This document shows positions 25,966 to 34,134 of a stretch of 64,000 nucleotides of DNA, in pieces. Every line of letters begins with the position of its first letter. Positions within the stretch are counted from its first letter, which is position 1. The stretch comes from Catellatospora tritici (lineage in GTDB: Bacteria > Actinomycetota > Actinomycetes > Mycobacteriales > Micromonosporaceae). A program made the position numbers and the translations under genes. Below the pieces are notes generated by a model, which was not told where the DNA came from, did not search any database, and was given only the letters and a program-made list of their open reading frames with translations. The stretch covers positions 62,001 to 126,000 of the forward strand of contig NZ_JAHRCY010000004.1 of the NCBI RefSeq assembly GCF_019083965.1, given 5' to 3'.

Positions 25966-28167
25966 TCAGGCTCGGGGTCGGTCGGCTCCGGACGAGCTGC
26001 CCACCTTCACCGAGCGGGCAGCGGAGGGCGACCCCGCGGCCACGCCGCTCGGGCGGGCCGCGGCCGGGGCGGCCGGACGGCCACCGTAGGGCCACCAGTT
26101 CGCCCGGCCGAGCAGGGACATCACCGCGGGCAGCAGCAGGCCGCGTACCACGACGACGTCGAGCAGCACGGCCACGGCCATGCCGACGCCGATCTCCTTG
26201 ACCGCGACCAGCTGCCCGAGCGCGAAGCCGAGGAAGACGACGCCGATCGACACCGCCGCCGCGGTGACCACCGGTCCCGTGGCGATGATCCCGGCCAGCA
26301 CCGCCCGGTCGTTCGCGGCGCGGTCGTCGCCGGTACGCCGAGACCATTCCTCCCTGATCCGGGCCAGCAGGAACACCTCGTAGTCCATGGACAGGCCGAA
26401 GACGAACACGAACAGCAGCAGCGGCGTGGTCAGGTCCAGCGCCCCCCAGGGTTCGAACCCGAGCAGCGCCGCGCCCCAACCCCACTGGAACACCGCGACC
26501 AGCACCCCCAGCGTGGCCAGCATGGTGAGCAGGTTCATCAGCAGCGCCTTCACCGACGCCACCACCGAGCCGGTGAGCAGGAACAGCAGCAGCGCGGTGG
26601 CCGTGACGACCACCGCCAGCGCGACGGGCAGCCGCGCGGCCATGGCGTCCTTGGCGTCGACGAGTTCCGCCGCCGGCCCCGCCACCAGCACCGGCAGTGC
26701 GGTGTCCAGCGCCCGCAGCTCGCGGACCAGCCGCTGGACCTGCTCGCCCGCGGGCGGACCGGGGGTCTCCACCTCCGCGATGGTGGCCTGCCCGGGTACG
26801 CCCTCGCGCAGGTCCACGTCGGTCACCCCGGGCAGGGCGCGCATCCGGTCGAGCAACCCTCGGACCGCGGGCTCGTCGGGGCCCGCCTCGATCACCACGG
26901 GCACCGGCTGCGGGTACTTCGCGGCGAAGTCGCGCTGGACCGCCTCATACGCCCGCCGGGCCTCGCTGGCTGCGGGCAGCGACCGGGCGTCGGAGCCGGC
27001 GAGGTGCACGTGCAGCAGCGGCACGCTCAGCGCCAGCAACGCCCCGGTCACCGCGAGGGCGACCACGGCAGGTCGGCGCTGCGCGAACGCGGCCGACCGC
27101 GCCAGCAGCCCGAGGCCGCGCCGGGCGGGCCGCCGCCACACCCAGGTCCGCGTCCCGGGCGTCGGGATACGCCGGTGCGCCACCGCGATCAGCGCCGGGA
27201 CCAGGGTCAGCCCGGCCGCGGTGGCCAGCGCGACCACCAGCGCGCCGCCCAGCGCCATCGCCGCGAGCAGCGGCTCGGCGAACACGAACAGCCCCGACAG
27301 GGCGACGCCGACCGCGAGCCCCGCGACGAGCACCGCCCGCCCGGCCGCGGACACCGTCCGGGCCAGCAGTTCCGGCAGCGGCGCGCGGGGGTCGGCGGCC
27401 CGCTCCTCGCGGAACCGGGCCAGGATCAGCAGGCTGTAGTCCACGGCCAGGCCCAGACCGAGCAGGGTGACGACGTTGACCGTGTATTCGCTGATCGGGA
27501 CCGCTTCGGCCAGGCCGGTCAAGGCCAGCAGCGTGCCCGCGACCGTGGCCAGCGCCGTGCCCAGCGGCAGGCTGCTCGCGCCCAGGCCGCCGAGGATCAG
27601 CACGAGTACGCCGCACAGCGCGACCAGCGCGACCGACTCCCCGAACGCGGCGTCGGCGATCGCCTGGTCGCCGAAGTCGCGTTCGGCGAGCAGCCTGCCG
27701 CCGACCAGCACCTGCGGCGCGTCGATGCGGTGCAGCGCGGCGGCCACCCGGTCGGCGACGGCCAGGGCCGCGTCGTCGTCCAGGTAGGGCGACAGCTCGA
27801 CGACGACCAGCGAACTCTGGTTGTCCGACGAGATCTGGCCTGAGCCCGCCGTGTACGCGTCGGTGACCTTGACGACGCCGGGGATCGCCCGGACCTCGTA
27901 CATGATGCGGCTGGCCTGGCTGACCAGGTCGCTGGCGAAGAAGTTGCGGCCGGAGACCACCGCCACCAGTTGCTCGCCGGTGGGGGTCAGTTCGTCGATG
28001 CGGGCCTGGGCCCGGGTCGACTCCGTGTCCGGTCGCAGTCCGTCCAGCGGCTGGGTCCGGTCGTAGACGGTGCCGCCGAGGACCGCGCCGCAGAGGGCGA
28101 CAACGGCCCAGACGGCGAGCACGGCGTACCGAAACCGGGCGACAGTACGACCGAGCCGTGCGAGCAT
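25966..28167 (-). CDS. MMPL/RND-family membrane transporter
   Basis: A 733-residue transporter from ATG 28167, preceded by GGGAGGA. It has the duplicated MMPL layout: one N-terminal helix (ARFRYAVLAVWAVVALCGAVL), an extracytoplasmic loop (about 45-180), a five-helix bundle, and then the same plan repeated after about residue 370. The conserved MMPL motif reads LGLAVDYSLLILARFREE in the first half and VFGLSMDYEVFLLARIREEW in the second. Relatives export lipids, siderophores or hydrophobic metabolites using the proton gradient. It could in principle serve the neighbouring biosynthetic genes, but it lies in the unrelated middle segment and no lipid pathway is adjacent. Confidence 0.9.
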   Translation of the reverse strand: MLARLGRTVARFRYAVLAVWAVVALCGAVLGGTVYDRTQPLDGLRPDTESTRAQARIDELTPTGEQLVAVVSGRNFFASDLVSQASRIMYEVRAIPGVVKVTDAYTAGSGQISSDNQSSLVVVELSPYLDDDAALAVADRVAAALHRIDAPQVLVGGRLLAERDFGDQAIADAAFGESVALVALCGVLVLILGGLGASSLPLGTALATVAGTLLALTGLAEAVPISEYTVNVVTLLGLGLAVDYSLLILARFREERAADPRAPLPELLARTVSAAGRAVLVAGLAVGVALSGLFVFAEPLLAAMALGGALVVALATAAGLTLVPALIAVAHRRIPTPGTRTWVWRRPARRGLGLLARSAAFAQRRPAVVALAVTGALLALSVPLLHVHLAGSDARSLPAASEARRAYEAVQRDFAAKYPQPVPVVIEAGPDEPAVRGLLDRMRALPGVTDVDLREGVPGQATIAEVETPGPPAGEQVQRLVRELRALDTALPVLVAGPAAELVDAKDAMAARLPVALAVVVTATALLLFLLTGSVVASVKALLMNLLTMLATLGVLVAVFQWGWGAALLGFEPWGALDLTTPLLLFVFVFGLSMDYEVFLLARIREEWSRRTGDDRAANDRAVLAGIIATGPVVTAAAVSIGVVFLGFALGQLVAVKEIGVGMAVAVLLDVVVVRGLLLPAVMSLLGRANWWPYGGRPAAPAAARPSGVAAGSPSAARSVKVGSSSGADRPRA

Positions 28168-28347
28168 CGCGTCCTCCCGAGGCTGCCGTGCCAATCTGGA
28201 CGGTCGCCCCGCCATGAAATACCGCCGACCGCCCGACCGCAAGGTGCCAGGGCTGGTCCCGGTGGCGGCGCTCGGGGCGTCCGTGCCGGTACGAAGATCG
28301 AACCGGTGCCCGTCTCGACCTCGGCCGGGCACCACGACTGTGTCGCC

Positions 28348-28725
28348 ATGGCTCGGATAGTCGTGGCGTCATTGCCGTTCGCCGGTCACGTGGGTGCGAT
28401 GACCGCGGTGGCCGCGGTGCGGGCCGGGGTGCCGCTGGTCGTCGCGGGCGCTTCGCTCGACAAGCCGGAGGTCGCCCGCCGAGTCGCCTGGTCCGGCGTC
28501 GGAAAGAACCTGCACACGGGCCGACCCGGCGCGGGCCGGGTCCGTCGCGCGGTGCGGCAGCTGGCCCGGCCCGAACACGCTCGACGGGCCAGGGAACTGG
28601 GCGCAAAGATGGCCGCAGCCGGCGGCGCTGGTGCGGCGGCCACGCTCTTGGAACAACTGATCGTCGACCGGACGCGGCGAGACGACGGACCCGACGCCTC
28701 GGTGGCGGCATTCACCGCACGTTGA
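28348..28725 (+). pseudogene. Internally deleted MGT-family glycosyltransferase remnant
   Basis: A 125-residue open frame. The first 22 residues (MARIVVASLPFAGHVGAMTAVA) are the start of a macrolide-type (GT1) glycosyltransferase. They pass directly into the C-terminal nucleotide-sugar-binding end of the same family (AVRAGVPLVVAGASLDKPEVARRVAWSGVG and the final AAGGAGAAATLLEQL). Normal members are about 390-430 residues, so roughly 270-300 internal residues are missing, with the reading frame kept. The acceptor site, most of the donor domain and the HxG motif are absent, so it cannot be an active transferase. The two ends share Ala/Val-rich sequence at the join, which could have supported the deletion. 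Confidence 0.75.
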
Positions 28726-28752
28726 CGACGTACTGTTCGGTAATGTGAGCAC

Positions 28753-28983
28753 ATGGTCACGGTGACGGCGAACGACGTTCGTGTCCTCGCGCGATCGCGA
28801 GATGTCGATCCGGTGCTCGCCGTGGTGGGCGACGAGGTCGTCGTGCTTCCCAAGGCGGACCTCAAGGAGGGCGACGTAGCCCTGTGCAGTCAACAGAAGC
28901 TGGTCAGCGAGCTGGGCGATGAGATCACCGACATCGAAGCACAGCTCTTCGCCGGGCGCCTCACCAACCTGGTGACCGAGTAG
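28753..28983 (+). CDS. Small hypothetical protein
   Basis: A 76-residue acidic protein from ATG 28753. It contains Val-rich strands (DPVLAVVGDEVVVLPKADL) and a C-terminal helix (LGDEITDIEAQLFAGRLTNLVTE). There are no transmembrane segments, cysteines or known motifs. It starts 28 bases after the glycosyltransferase remnant and ends before a convergent hairpin. No function can be given. Confidence 0.5.
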   Translation: MVTVTANDVRVLARSRDVDPVLAVVGDEVVVLPKADLKEGDVALCSQQKLVSELGDEITDIEAQLFAGRLTNLVTE

Positions 28984-28999
28984 CCGGATTTCCAGGCTT

Positions 29000-29017
29000 C
29001 GCCGGATGGGTCCGGCG
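29000..29017. terminator. Short hairpin between convergent genes
   Basis: A 7-bp stem, CGCCGGA/TCCGGCG (29000-29006 and 29011-29017), with a 4-base loop lies between the stops of the convergent genes at 28983 and 29029. Confidence 0.5.
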
Positions 29018-29028
29018 TTCGTGCGGCG

Positions 29029-29499
29029 TCATCGAGCACCGGCCGCCTCGCCACCTACCGGTGCCCGCGAGTTCGGCGAGGTGGATGTCGACGACGGTGC
29101 TCGCAGCAGCGCTTCGACGGTGTCGAGCTGACGGCTGAGCCCCATGCTGTCCAGGAACGTGGGAAGCAGGGCGACGTCGACGTCCCAGACAACCGTGGGC
29201 AGGCCCAGTCGGTATGTGTAGTGCTCGACCAGTTCGGTCTGGCGGTGCAGCTCGCAGGTGTGGCCCGCGGCGCCGCACCAGGTGGTGTTGCGTCCGCTGA
29301 CCGGGACGCACCACTCGATGATGAGACCGTCCAGCCGGGGCCGGCCGACATCCCAGCGGTATGGCAGACGCCGCGTCCCGTCGGTGAGGTCGCGGTCGAT
29401 CTGCAGGAACACGAGCTCGTGCCCGCGTCCGATGAGACCGTCCACGAGGCGGCGGCGGCCGCTCTCCAGGTACCCCCAGAAGCTGTATCCGATTCTCAT
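29029..29499 (-). CDS. Short protein resembling the N-terminal part of a glycosyltransferase, probably truncated
   Basis: A 156-residue protein from ATG 29499. The opening (MRIGYSFWGYLESG, VDGLIGRGHELVFLQIDRDL) follows the beta-alpha-beta pattern of the N-terminal Rossmann domain of GT-B glycosyltransferases. A characteristic segment, GRNTTWCGAAGHTCELHRQTEL, and PTVVWDVDVALLP follow. Homologues that I recall are more than twice as long. Here the chain stops soon after the first domain and ends in a Ser/Pro/Ala-rich, non-conserved tail. It is 14 bases downstream of the LuxR gene on the same strand, so it may be a decayed tail gene of the ABC-transporter operon. Moderate confidence that it is coding, low confidence in the function. 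Confidence 0.5.
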   Translation of the reverse strand: MRIGYSFWGYLESGRRRLVDGLIGRGHELVFLQIDRDLTDGTRRLPYRWDVGRPRLDGLIIEWCVPVSGRNTTWCGAAGHTCELHRQTELVEHYTYRLGLPTVVWDVDVALLPTFLDSMGLSRQLDTVEALLRAPSSTSTSPNSRAPVGGEAAGAR

Positions 29500-29513
29500 G
29501 TCGATCGGCCGCC

Positions 29514-30275
29514 TCAACCCGATCCCCGGGCAGGGGAATCCAGGTTCGCGTACTTGTAGGCGGCCAGGGCGGCTTCGGTGCGGGTGCGCAGGTTCAGTTT
29601 GGTGAGGATGTGGTACACGTGACTGCGCACCGTCGCCTCCTGGATGCCCAGCCGCCGGGCGATCGTGGTGTTGGTGATCCCGTCGCCCATCGCCTCGAAG
29701 ACCTCCAACTCGCGTACGGTCAGGGCGGTCTCGATGTGGGCGAAGCAGGACGGCTCGCGGGTGATCTTCGCCGCCATCCACCCCACCAGCGATGCCGCGA
29801 TCGATGACGAGAGGAACGTGCGACCACCGGCGGCGTCGAGGACCGCGTTGCCGAGGTCCTCGTGGCTGGTGTTGCGGTCGACGAAGCCGCGGACCGACTT
29901 GGTCACCGCGCGCCGCAGCGTCGGCCGGTCGTCGGCGTCCATGACCGCCACCACCGGCAGCTCGCGCCAGGAGCTGCCCTTCTCGGGCAGGTTCAGCGGA
30001 AGGTCGTCCTGCAGCCACACGTCGCTGACCAGCAGCAGATCGGGTTGCAGCGTCGGAACCGCCGACAGGCCTTCCCGTACGGCCTGGAAATCGCCGACGA
30101 CGGCGATGCGCGCATGCGACCGCAGGACCGATCGAAGCCCGGCCCAGAGCAGGGGGTCACGCTCCAGGATGGCCACCCGGACGAGAGCCCCGTGGACACA
30201 GGTCTCCGCCTCGGCATCGAGGACAGTGTCGCCTCCGCCGGTGGAAGGAGCCGATGGTGAAAGTGGAACAGCCAT
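29514..30275 (-). CDS. LuxR-type response regulator with degenerate receiver
   Basis: A 253-residue regulator. An N-terminal extension of about 30 residues precedes a receiver-like domain with the acidic pocket ERD (38-40) and the probable acceptor Asp85 in LLVSDVWLQD. The usual switch Lys region reads GFVDRNTS, so the Lys is missing. The LuxR HTH is near residues 185-245 (LTVRELEVFEAMGDGITNTTIA and TVRSHVYHILTKLNL). A GTG at residue 32 (VRVAILERD) is an alternative start that removes the extension. It lies directly downstream of the VioD-like gene on the same strand, and no histidine kinase is adjacent. It is therefore a candidate cluster regulator, perhaps independent of phosphorylation. 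Confidence 0.85.
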   Translation of the reverse strand: MAVPLSPSAPSTGGGDTVLDAEAETCVHGALVRVAILERDPLLWAGLRSVLRSHARIAVVGDFQAVREGLSAVPTLQPDLLLVSDVWLQDDLPLNLPEKGSSWRELPVVAVMDADDRPTLRRAVTKSVRGFVDRNTSHEDLGNAVLDAAGGRTFLSSSIAASLVGWMAAKITREPSCFAHIETALTVRELEVFEAMGDGITNTTIARRLGIQEATVRSHVYHILTKLNLRTRTEAALAAYKYANLDSPARGSG

Positions 30276-30331
30276 TCGCGAGTCACGACTCCATTCCTTC
30301 TACAGGTACCAGTGGGTCGAGCGGTGGCCGG

Positions 30332-31486
30332 TCACGGCACGCCGCAGTCGGTCTCCGGTCGGCTGCCCCGAGTCGCGCCGCCGGTGGTGAGGGTTCGGCT
30401 CAACCGATCCAATCCGGTCCGGAACGCGTCCGCCGGGCCGCCGAAGCCGAGCCGCGCGTGCCTCGGGTGCCCGAAGCAGGAGCCCGGAACCAGCAGGACG
30501 GAGCTCTCCCGGCCCAGACGCGTGCACAGCTCGTCGGCGTCGGGGGAGCGCTCGAAGCGCGGGAAGGCGGTGCAGCCTCCCGTCGGTGGGGTCCAGCTCA
30601 CCAGTTCCTCGTGCTCGGCCATCCACGTCGCGAGCACGCCCAGGTTCGTCCGGGCCTGCTCGCGGCGCATCGTCACGAGCAGGTCGGCGTGGTCGATCGC
30701 CCGTTCGGCGAAGAACTGGGTCAGCGGGGACAGGCAGATGGTCAGCGCGTCGCGTTGCGGGAGGAACCGTGCCAGCAGGTCCGGGGCGCCCAGGCACCAG
30801 CCCACCCGGGTTCCCGGCATACCGTAGGCCTTGGACATCGTCCCGATGGAGAGGCATCGCTCATATCGCAGCGACGGCTCGGGCAGCGGCCGCGTGTCGT
30901 AGGTCAGTTCCGTGAACGCCCCGTCCCAGACGAGGTAGGCGCCGCTTTCGGCGACGATGTCGAGCAACTGCTCGAACTGCGGCTGGGTCAGGCTCGCGCC
31001 GGTCGGGTTGTTCGGAAAGTTGACCGAGACCATCCTGGTGCGGGTGGTGACCAGCTCGCGCAACTCGTCGAGGTCGGGCGTGAAGCCGTCGTCCTCGCGC
31101 AGCCGCCACGGCACCACGCGGCAGCCGATGGACAGCGCGATGGAGCTGAGCGAGTGGTAGCCGGGGCTGACCACCACGACCTCGTCGCCGGGGTCGAGCA
31201 GTGTGCTCATCGCGAGGAAGATGGCCTCGGTCGAACCGTGGGTGGCGAACACGCGGTCGACGTCACCACCGGTGAACCGCCCGGCCAGCGCCCGGCGCAG
31301 ACCAGGGCTGCCGTAGGTCTCGCTGTCGTCGAAGGTCAGCCGGTCCAGGTCCTCGTGCGTGATGCCGAGCAGCCGCCGCAGCTCCCCGACCGACCAGCAC
31401 TCCACACCACTGCTGCCGAGGTCGATCGTGGTCGCGAAGTAGAACTCGCGCATCCAGTCCTCCAGCGCCGCCCTGCCCAGCCTCAT
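30332..31486 (-). CDS. PLP-dependent enzyme of the capreomycidine synthase (VioD/OrfR) type
   Basis: A 384-residue fold-type I aminotransferase-like enzyme. The N-terminus LEDWMREFYF with SSGVECWSVGELR closely follows what I recall of VioD (viomycin) and OrfR (streptothricin). Those enzymes cyclise 3-hydroxy-L-arginine to capreomycidine by beta-elimination/replacement. Other landmarks are THGSTEAI (phosphate loop), NFPNNPTGA, VWDGAFTEL and the PLP Lys219 in GTMSKAYGMPG. Two VioC-like hydroxylases in the same cluster would supply the substrate. It is preceded by a 14-codon mini-ORF with an ATGA overlap and lies in the ABC-exporter operon. An ordinary class I aminotransferase is the main alternative; the N-terminal motif argues against it. 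Confidence 0.8.
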   Translation of the reverse strand: MRLGRAALEDWMREFYFATTIDLGSSGVECWSVGELRRLLGITHEDLDRLTFDDSETYGSPGLRRALAGRFTGGDVDRVFATHGSTEAIFLAMSTLLDPGDEVVVVSPGYHSLSSIALSIGCRVVPWRLREDDGFTPDLDELRELVTTRTRMVSVNFPNNPTGASLTQPQFEQLLDIVAESGAYLVWDGAFTELTYDTRPLPEPSLRYERCLSIGTMSKAYGMPGTRVGWCLGAPDLLARFLPQRDALTICLSPLTQFFAERAIDHADLLVTMRREQARTNLGVLATWMAEHEELVSWTPPTGGCTAFPRFERSPDADELCTRLGRESSVLLVPGSCFGHPRHARLGFGGPADAFRTGLDRLSRTLTTGGATRGSRPETDCGVP

Positions 31487-31527
31487 CGCGGACCCGCCGG
31501 ATGCCGTGTCGCAACGTTGGTGTCCAT
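31483..31527 (-). CDS. 14-codon mini-ORF coupling the permease gene to the VioD-like gene
   Basis: ATG 31527 to TGA 31483 encodes MDTNVATRHPAGPR. It starts 5 bases after the permease stop with GGAAGC upstream, and its TGA overlaps the ATG of the VioD-like gene (ATGA). That downstream ATG has no clear ribosome site of its own. The mini-ORF may therefore exist to deliver ribosomes by termination-reinitiation. It could also be chance. Confidence 0.4.
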   Translation of the reverse strand: MDTNVATRHPAGPR

Positions 31528-31532
31528 GGCCG

Positions 31533-32330
31533 TCAGCTTCCCGTCGCCTGGTAACGGCGCAGCCCGAGCCGCCACACCGTCAGGGCCGCCAGCACCGTCA
31601 CGACCGCGACGACCGGCGTCAACAGGACCAGGTCCCGCTCGCCGAACAGCAAGTAGGTGACCGGGTAGTAGGACGTGAACGCGAAGGGCACCATCCAGGT
31701 GAGCAGGGACCGCAGCGCCGGGTGGTAGAGGTCCAGCGGGTAACCGGCGAACATCGACAGCTCGTTGACCGATCTCATCGCCGAGAAGCTCTGTGTGGTC
31801 CAGAATGCCAGCGACGCGAGCAGCAGCTTGATCGCGAAGTGGATCAGGGCACCGCAGACCACCAGGAGCAGCCCGACGGCGATCGCCTCGCCGGTCGGCA
31901 CCGCGAAACCGACCTGGCCGGCCGCGTACGACACCAGCGCGAGTCCGAGGACCAGCTCGCCGAGGGCGTCCGGCCACACCAGACGCTCGGACAGGACCAT
32001 CAGCAGAGGGTTCACCGGGCGGATCAGGTAGCGGTAGAACTCGCCGCCCCGGATCTCGAACGCGCTGATCAGCCAGATGTTGTCGGTGAACATCTTGTCC
32101 AGGCCGCGCGGCAGCATCGTGAAGCCGAGCAGGAACAGCACATGGGCGAAGTCCCAGCCGCCGACGGTCGGGACCAGCGCGAACAGGGCTCCCACCAGCG
32201 CCGCCTGCACGCCGAACATCACCAGGAAGCCGAATGCCCCCAGGATGAAGTCGCCGCGGTACTCCGCCAGGCGGTGCAGCGACACGCCGCACATGAACCA
32301 GGTCAGCCGTAGTGTCCGAAGGATGCTCAT
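31533..32330 (-). CDS. ABC-2 type transporter permease (second permease)
   Basis: A 265-residue integral membrane protein with about six hydrophobic segments. It contains FEIRGGEFYRYLIRPVNPL, a motif of the ABC-2/DUF990 permease family that pairs with a second permease and an NatA-like ATPase. The start ATG 32330 overlaps the stop of the first permease (ATGA), with GAGGTAC upstream. It should form a heterodimeric channel with the neighbouring permease, exporting a peptide or drug-like molecule. The substrate is inferred to be the cluster product from location only. Confidence 0.88.
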   Translation of the reverse strand: MSILRTLRLTWFMCGVSLHRLAEYRGDFILGAFGFLVMFGVQAALVGALFALVPTVGGWDFAHVLFLLGFTMLPRGLDKMFTDNIWLISAFEIRGGEFYRYLIRPVNPLLMVLSERLVWPDALGELVLGLALVSYAAGQVGFAVPTGEAIAVGLLLVVCGALIHFAIKLLLASLAFWTTQSFSAMRSVNELSMFAGYPLDLYHPALRSLLTWMVPFAFTSYYPVTYLLFGERDLVLLTPVVAVVTVLAALTVWRLGLRRYQATGS

Positions 32331-33139
32331 CCGCCCAGTACCTCGATTCGGCGTAGCGCTGCGCGCCACACGAGGGCGCTCAAGACGACCATGAGTGCCG
32401 CCCACCCGGCCTGGCGGAGCAGGATCAGCCCGGCCTCGCCGATGCCGTCGAAGCGTTCGAGCAGCAACCGGACCGGCCCGTCGACCATGCTCTGGAACGG
32501 CAGGGCGGAGGCGACCGCGGCTACCGGCCGCGGCAGCAGGTCCAGCGGCACCAGCGCCCCGGAGAGGAAGACGACCAGGCTGTTGACGACCATGTTGACG
32601 CCCCAGGTGTTGGTGGTGATCAGCGCGGAGACGCCGACCAGCAGCTGCACCGTGAAGGCGATGACCACCGAGGGGATGGCGGCCAGCGTGAACAGGGCGA
32701 CCCCGGTGGGGGAGGGGGCGTAGGGCGAGAACACCAGCGAGAAGAGCACGACCAGTGGGATGCCGACGAGCAGGAACTCGGCCAGCACCACCGGCAGCGC
32801 CATGAAAGCACGGGTGATCGGGTAGCTGACCGGTCGTACCAGCGACACCGCGATGTTGCCCTCGACGATCTCCTGTGCGGTGCCCTCGCCCGCTCCGCTG
32901 GTGTGCAGCAGCGTGAGCAGCTGCGCCGCCACCAGGTAGGTGGTGATGGCGGCCGCGTCGTAACCGCCGAGGCTCTGACCCGGGCTCTGGGTGATGACCG
33001 CGCGCCACAGAAAGACGACCACGGCCGTGCTCACCACTTTGATCAGCAGCGAGACGAACAGGTCGGACCGGTACTGCAGGCGGGCTTGCAGGGTGCTGGT
33101 GGCGAACGGCAGGTACCGGCGAAGGCTGGCCCCGCTCAT
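32327..33139 (-). CDS. ABC-2 type transporter permease (first permease)
   Basis: A 270-residue membrane protein from ATG 33139. About six transmembrane helices are visible (for example LLIKVVSTAVVVFLWRAVI and VVLAEFLLVGIPLVVLFSLV). It also contains the family-typical EIVEGNIAVSLVRPVSYP, matching the corresponding motif in the partner permease. ATGA overlaps on both sides tie it to the ATPase gene and the second permease. Confidence 0.88.
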   Translation of the reverse strand: MSGASLRRYLPFATSTLQARLQYRSDLFVSLLIKVVSTAVVVFLWRAVITQSPGQSLGGYDAAAITTYLVAAQLLTLLHTSGAGEGTAQEIVEGNIAVSLVRPVSYPITRAFMALPVVLAEFLLVGIPLVVLFSLVFSPYAPSPTGVALFTLAAIPSVVIAFTVQLLVGVSALITTNTWGVNMVVNSLVVFLSGALVPLDLLPRPVAAVASALPFQSMVDGPVRLLLERFDGIGEAGLILLRQAGWAALMVVLSALVWRAALRRIEVLGG

Positions 33140-34134
33140 GCGCGCCCCCCGGTGTAGATCTCCTGGATGACCGTCTTCAGCTCCGGTTCGGGGGCGTAGC
33201 AGTCGGTGAGCTCGAACCGCTCGAGCAGGCTCGCCAGCACCTCGCGGGAGGTGAGCTGGTCGGCGGGGTAGTCGATGCGTACGCGGTGGTCGTCGGTGAC
33301 CGAGGCGGTCGCCTTGGGCAGCATCGCGTCGACTTCGCGGACGGTCTCGTCGAGCGTCTCCGGGCCGCTGTGGCTGAACAGCACGCTGCGTTGCGAGGCG
33401 GTGGCCACCAACCCGGCGATGGTGCCCTGGTGGATGACGCGCCCCTTGTCCACCACGAGGACCTGGTCGCAGATGGAGGTGATGTCGCCGAGGTCGTGGC
33501 TGGTGAGCACGACCGTGGTGCCGAGCTCGGTGTTGGCTCGGTTGATCAACGCCCGCACCGCGTCCTTGACCATCAGGTCGAGTCCGATGGTGGGCTCGTC
33601 CCAGAACACGACCTTCGGGTCGTGCAGCAGCGAGGCGGCGACCTCGGCGCGCATGCGCTGGCCCAGGCTGAGCATCCGGACCGGGGTGCCGCCGAGTTCG
33701 TCGATGTCCAGCAGCTCGCGGTAGATGCCCAGGTTGCGCTGGTAGACGGCGTCCGGGATGTCGTAGATCCGCTGCAGGATGCGAAACGAGTCGGTCACCG
33801 ACAGGTCCCACCACAGCTGGGTGCGCTGCCCGAACACGACGCCCATCGCCTGGGCGGCGGTGCGGCGGTCGCGGTAGGGCTCCACCCCGTTCACCAGGCA
33901 CCGCCCGCCGGTGGGGGTCATGATGCCGGTGAGCAGCTTGATGGTGGTGGACTTGCCGGCGCCGTTCGCGCCGATGTAGGCCGTCTTCGCCCCGGCGGGC
34001 ACCTCGAACGAGACGCCGTCCACGGCCCGCACGGTCTCGTATTCGCGGCTGAAGAGGCTGCTGAGTGCCCCTCGCAGGCCTGGTCGGCGCACGTATTTAC
34101 GAAATTCCATACTCAAATCTGTCGCTGTAATCAC
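33136..34134 (-). CDS. ABC transporter ATP-binding protein (NatA-like)
   Basis: A 332-residue ATPase. Walker A is GANGAGKST, the signature motif is LSLGQRMRAEVAASLL (degenerate LSGGQ), Walker B is KVVFWDEPTIGLD, and the switch His is in LTSHDLGDI. The N-terminal MEFRKYVRRPGLRGAL and loop SREYETVRAVDGVSF are typical of the NatA-like group that serves paired ABC-2 permeases. GTG 34134 gives the family-standard beginning (VITATDLSMEF). No ribosome site precedes it, while an AT-containing stretch ends about 7 bases upstream, so the mRNA could be leaderless. First gene of an operon running to about 29029. Confidence 0.9.
   Translation of the reverse strand: MITATDLSMEFRKYVRRPGLRGALSSLFSREYETVRAVDGVSFEVPAGAKTAYIGANGAGKSTTIKLLTGIMTPTGGRCLVNGVEPYRDRRTAAQAMGVVFGQRTQLWWDLSVTDSFRILQRIYDIPDAVYQRNLGIYRELLDIDELGGTPVRMLSLGQRMRAEVAASLLHDPKVVFWDEPTIGLDLMVKDAVRALINRANTELGTTVVLTSHDLGDITSICDQVLVVDKGRVIHQGTIAGLVATASQRSVLFSHSGPETLDETVREVDAMLPKATASVTDDHRVRIDYPADQLTSREVLASLLERFELTDCYAPEPELKTVIQEIYTGGRA

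Noticed and set aside
24757..27843. A 1028-residue plus-strand open frame opposite the NYN and MMPL genes
   Set aside because: It is rich in Gln, Arg, His and Gly without folds or motifs, and both opposite genes have clear homology and ribosome sites.
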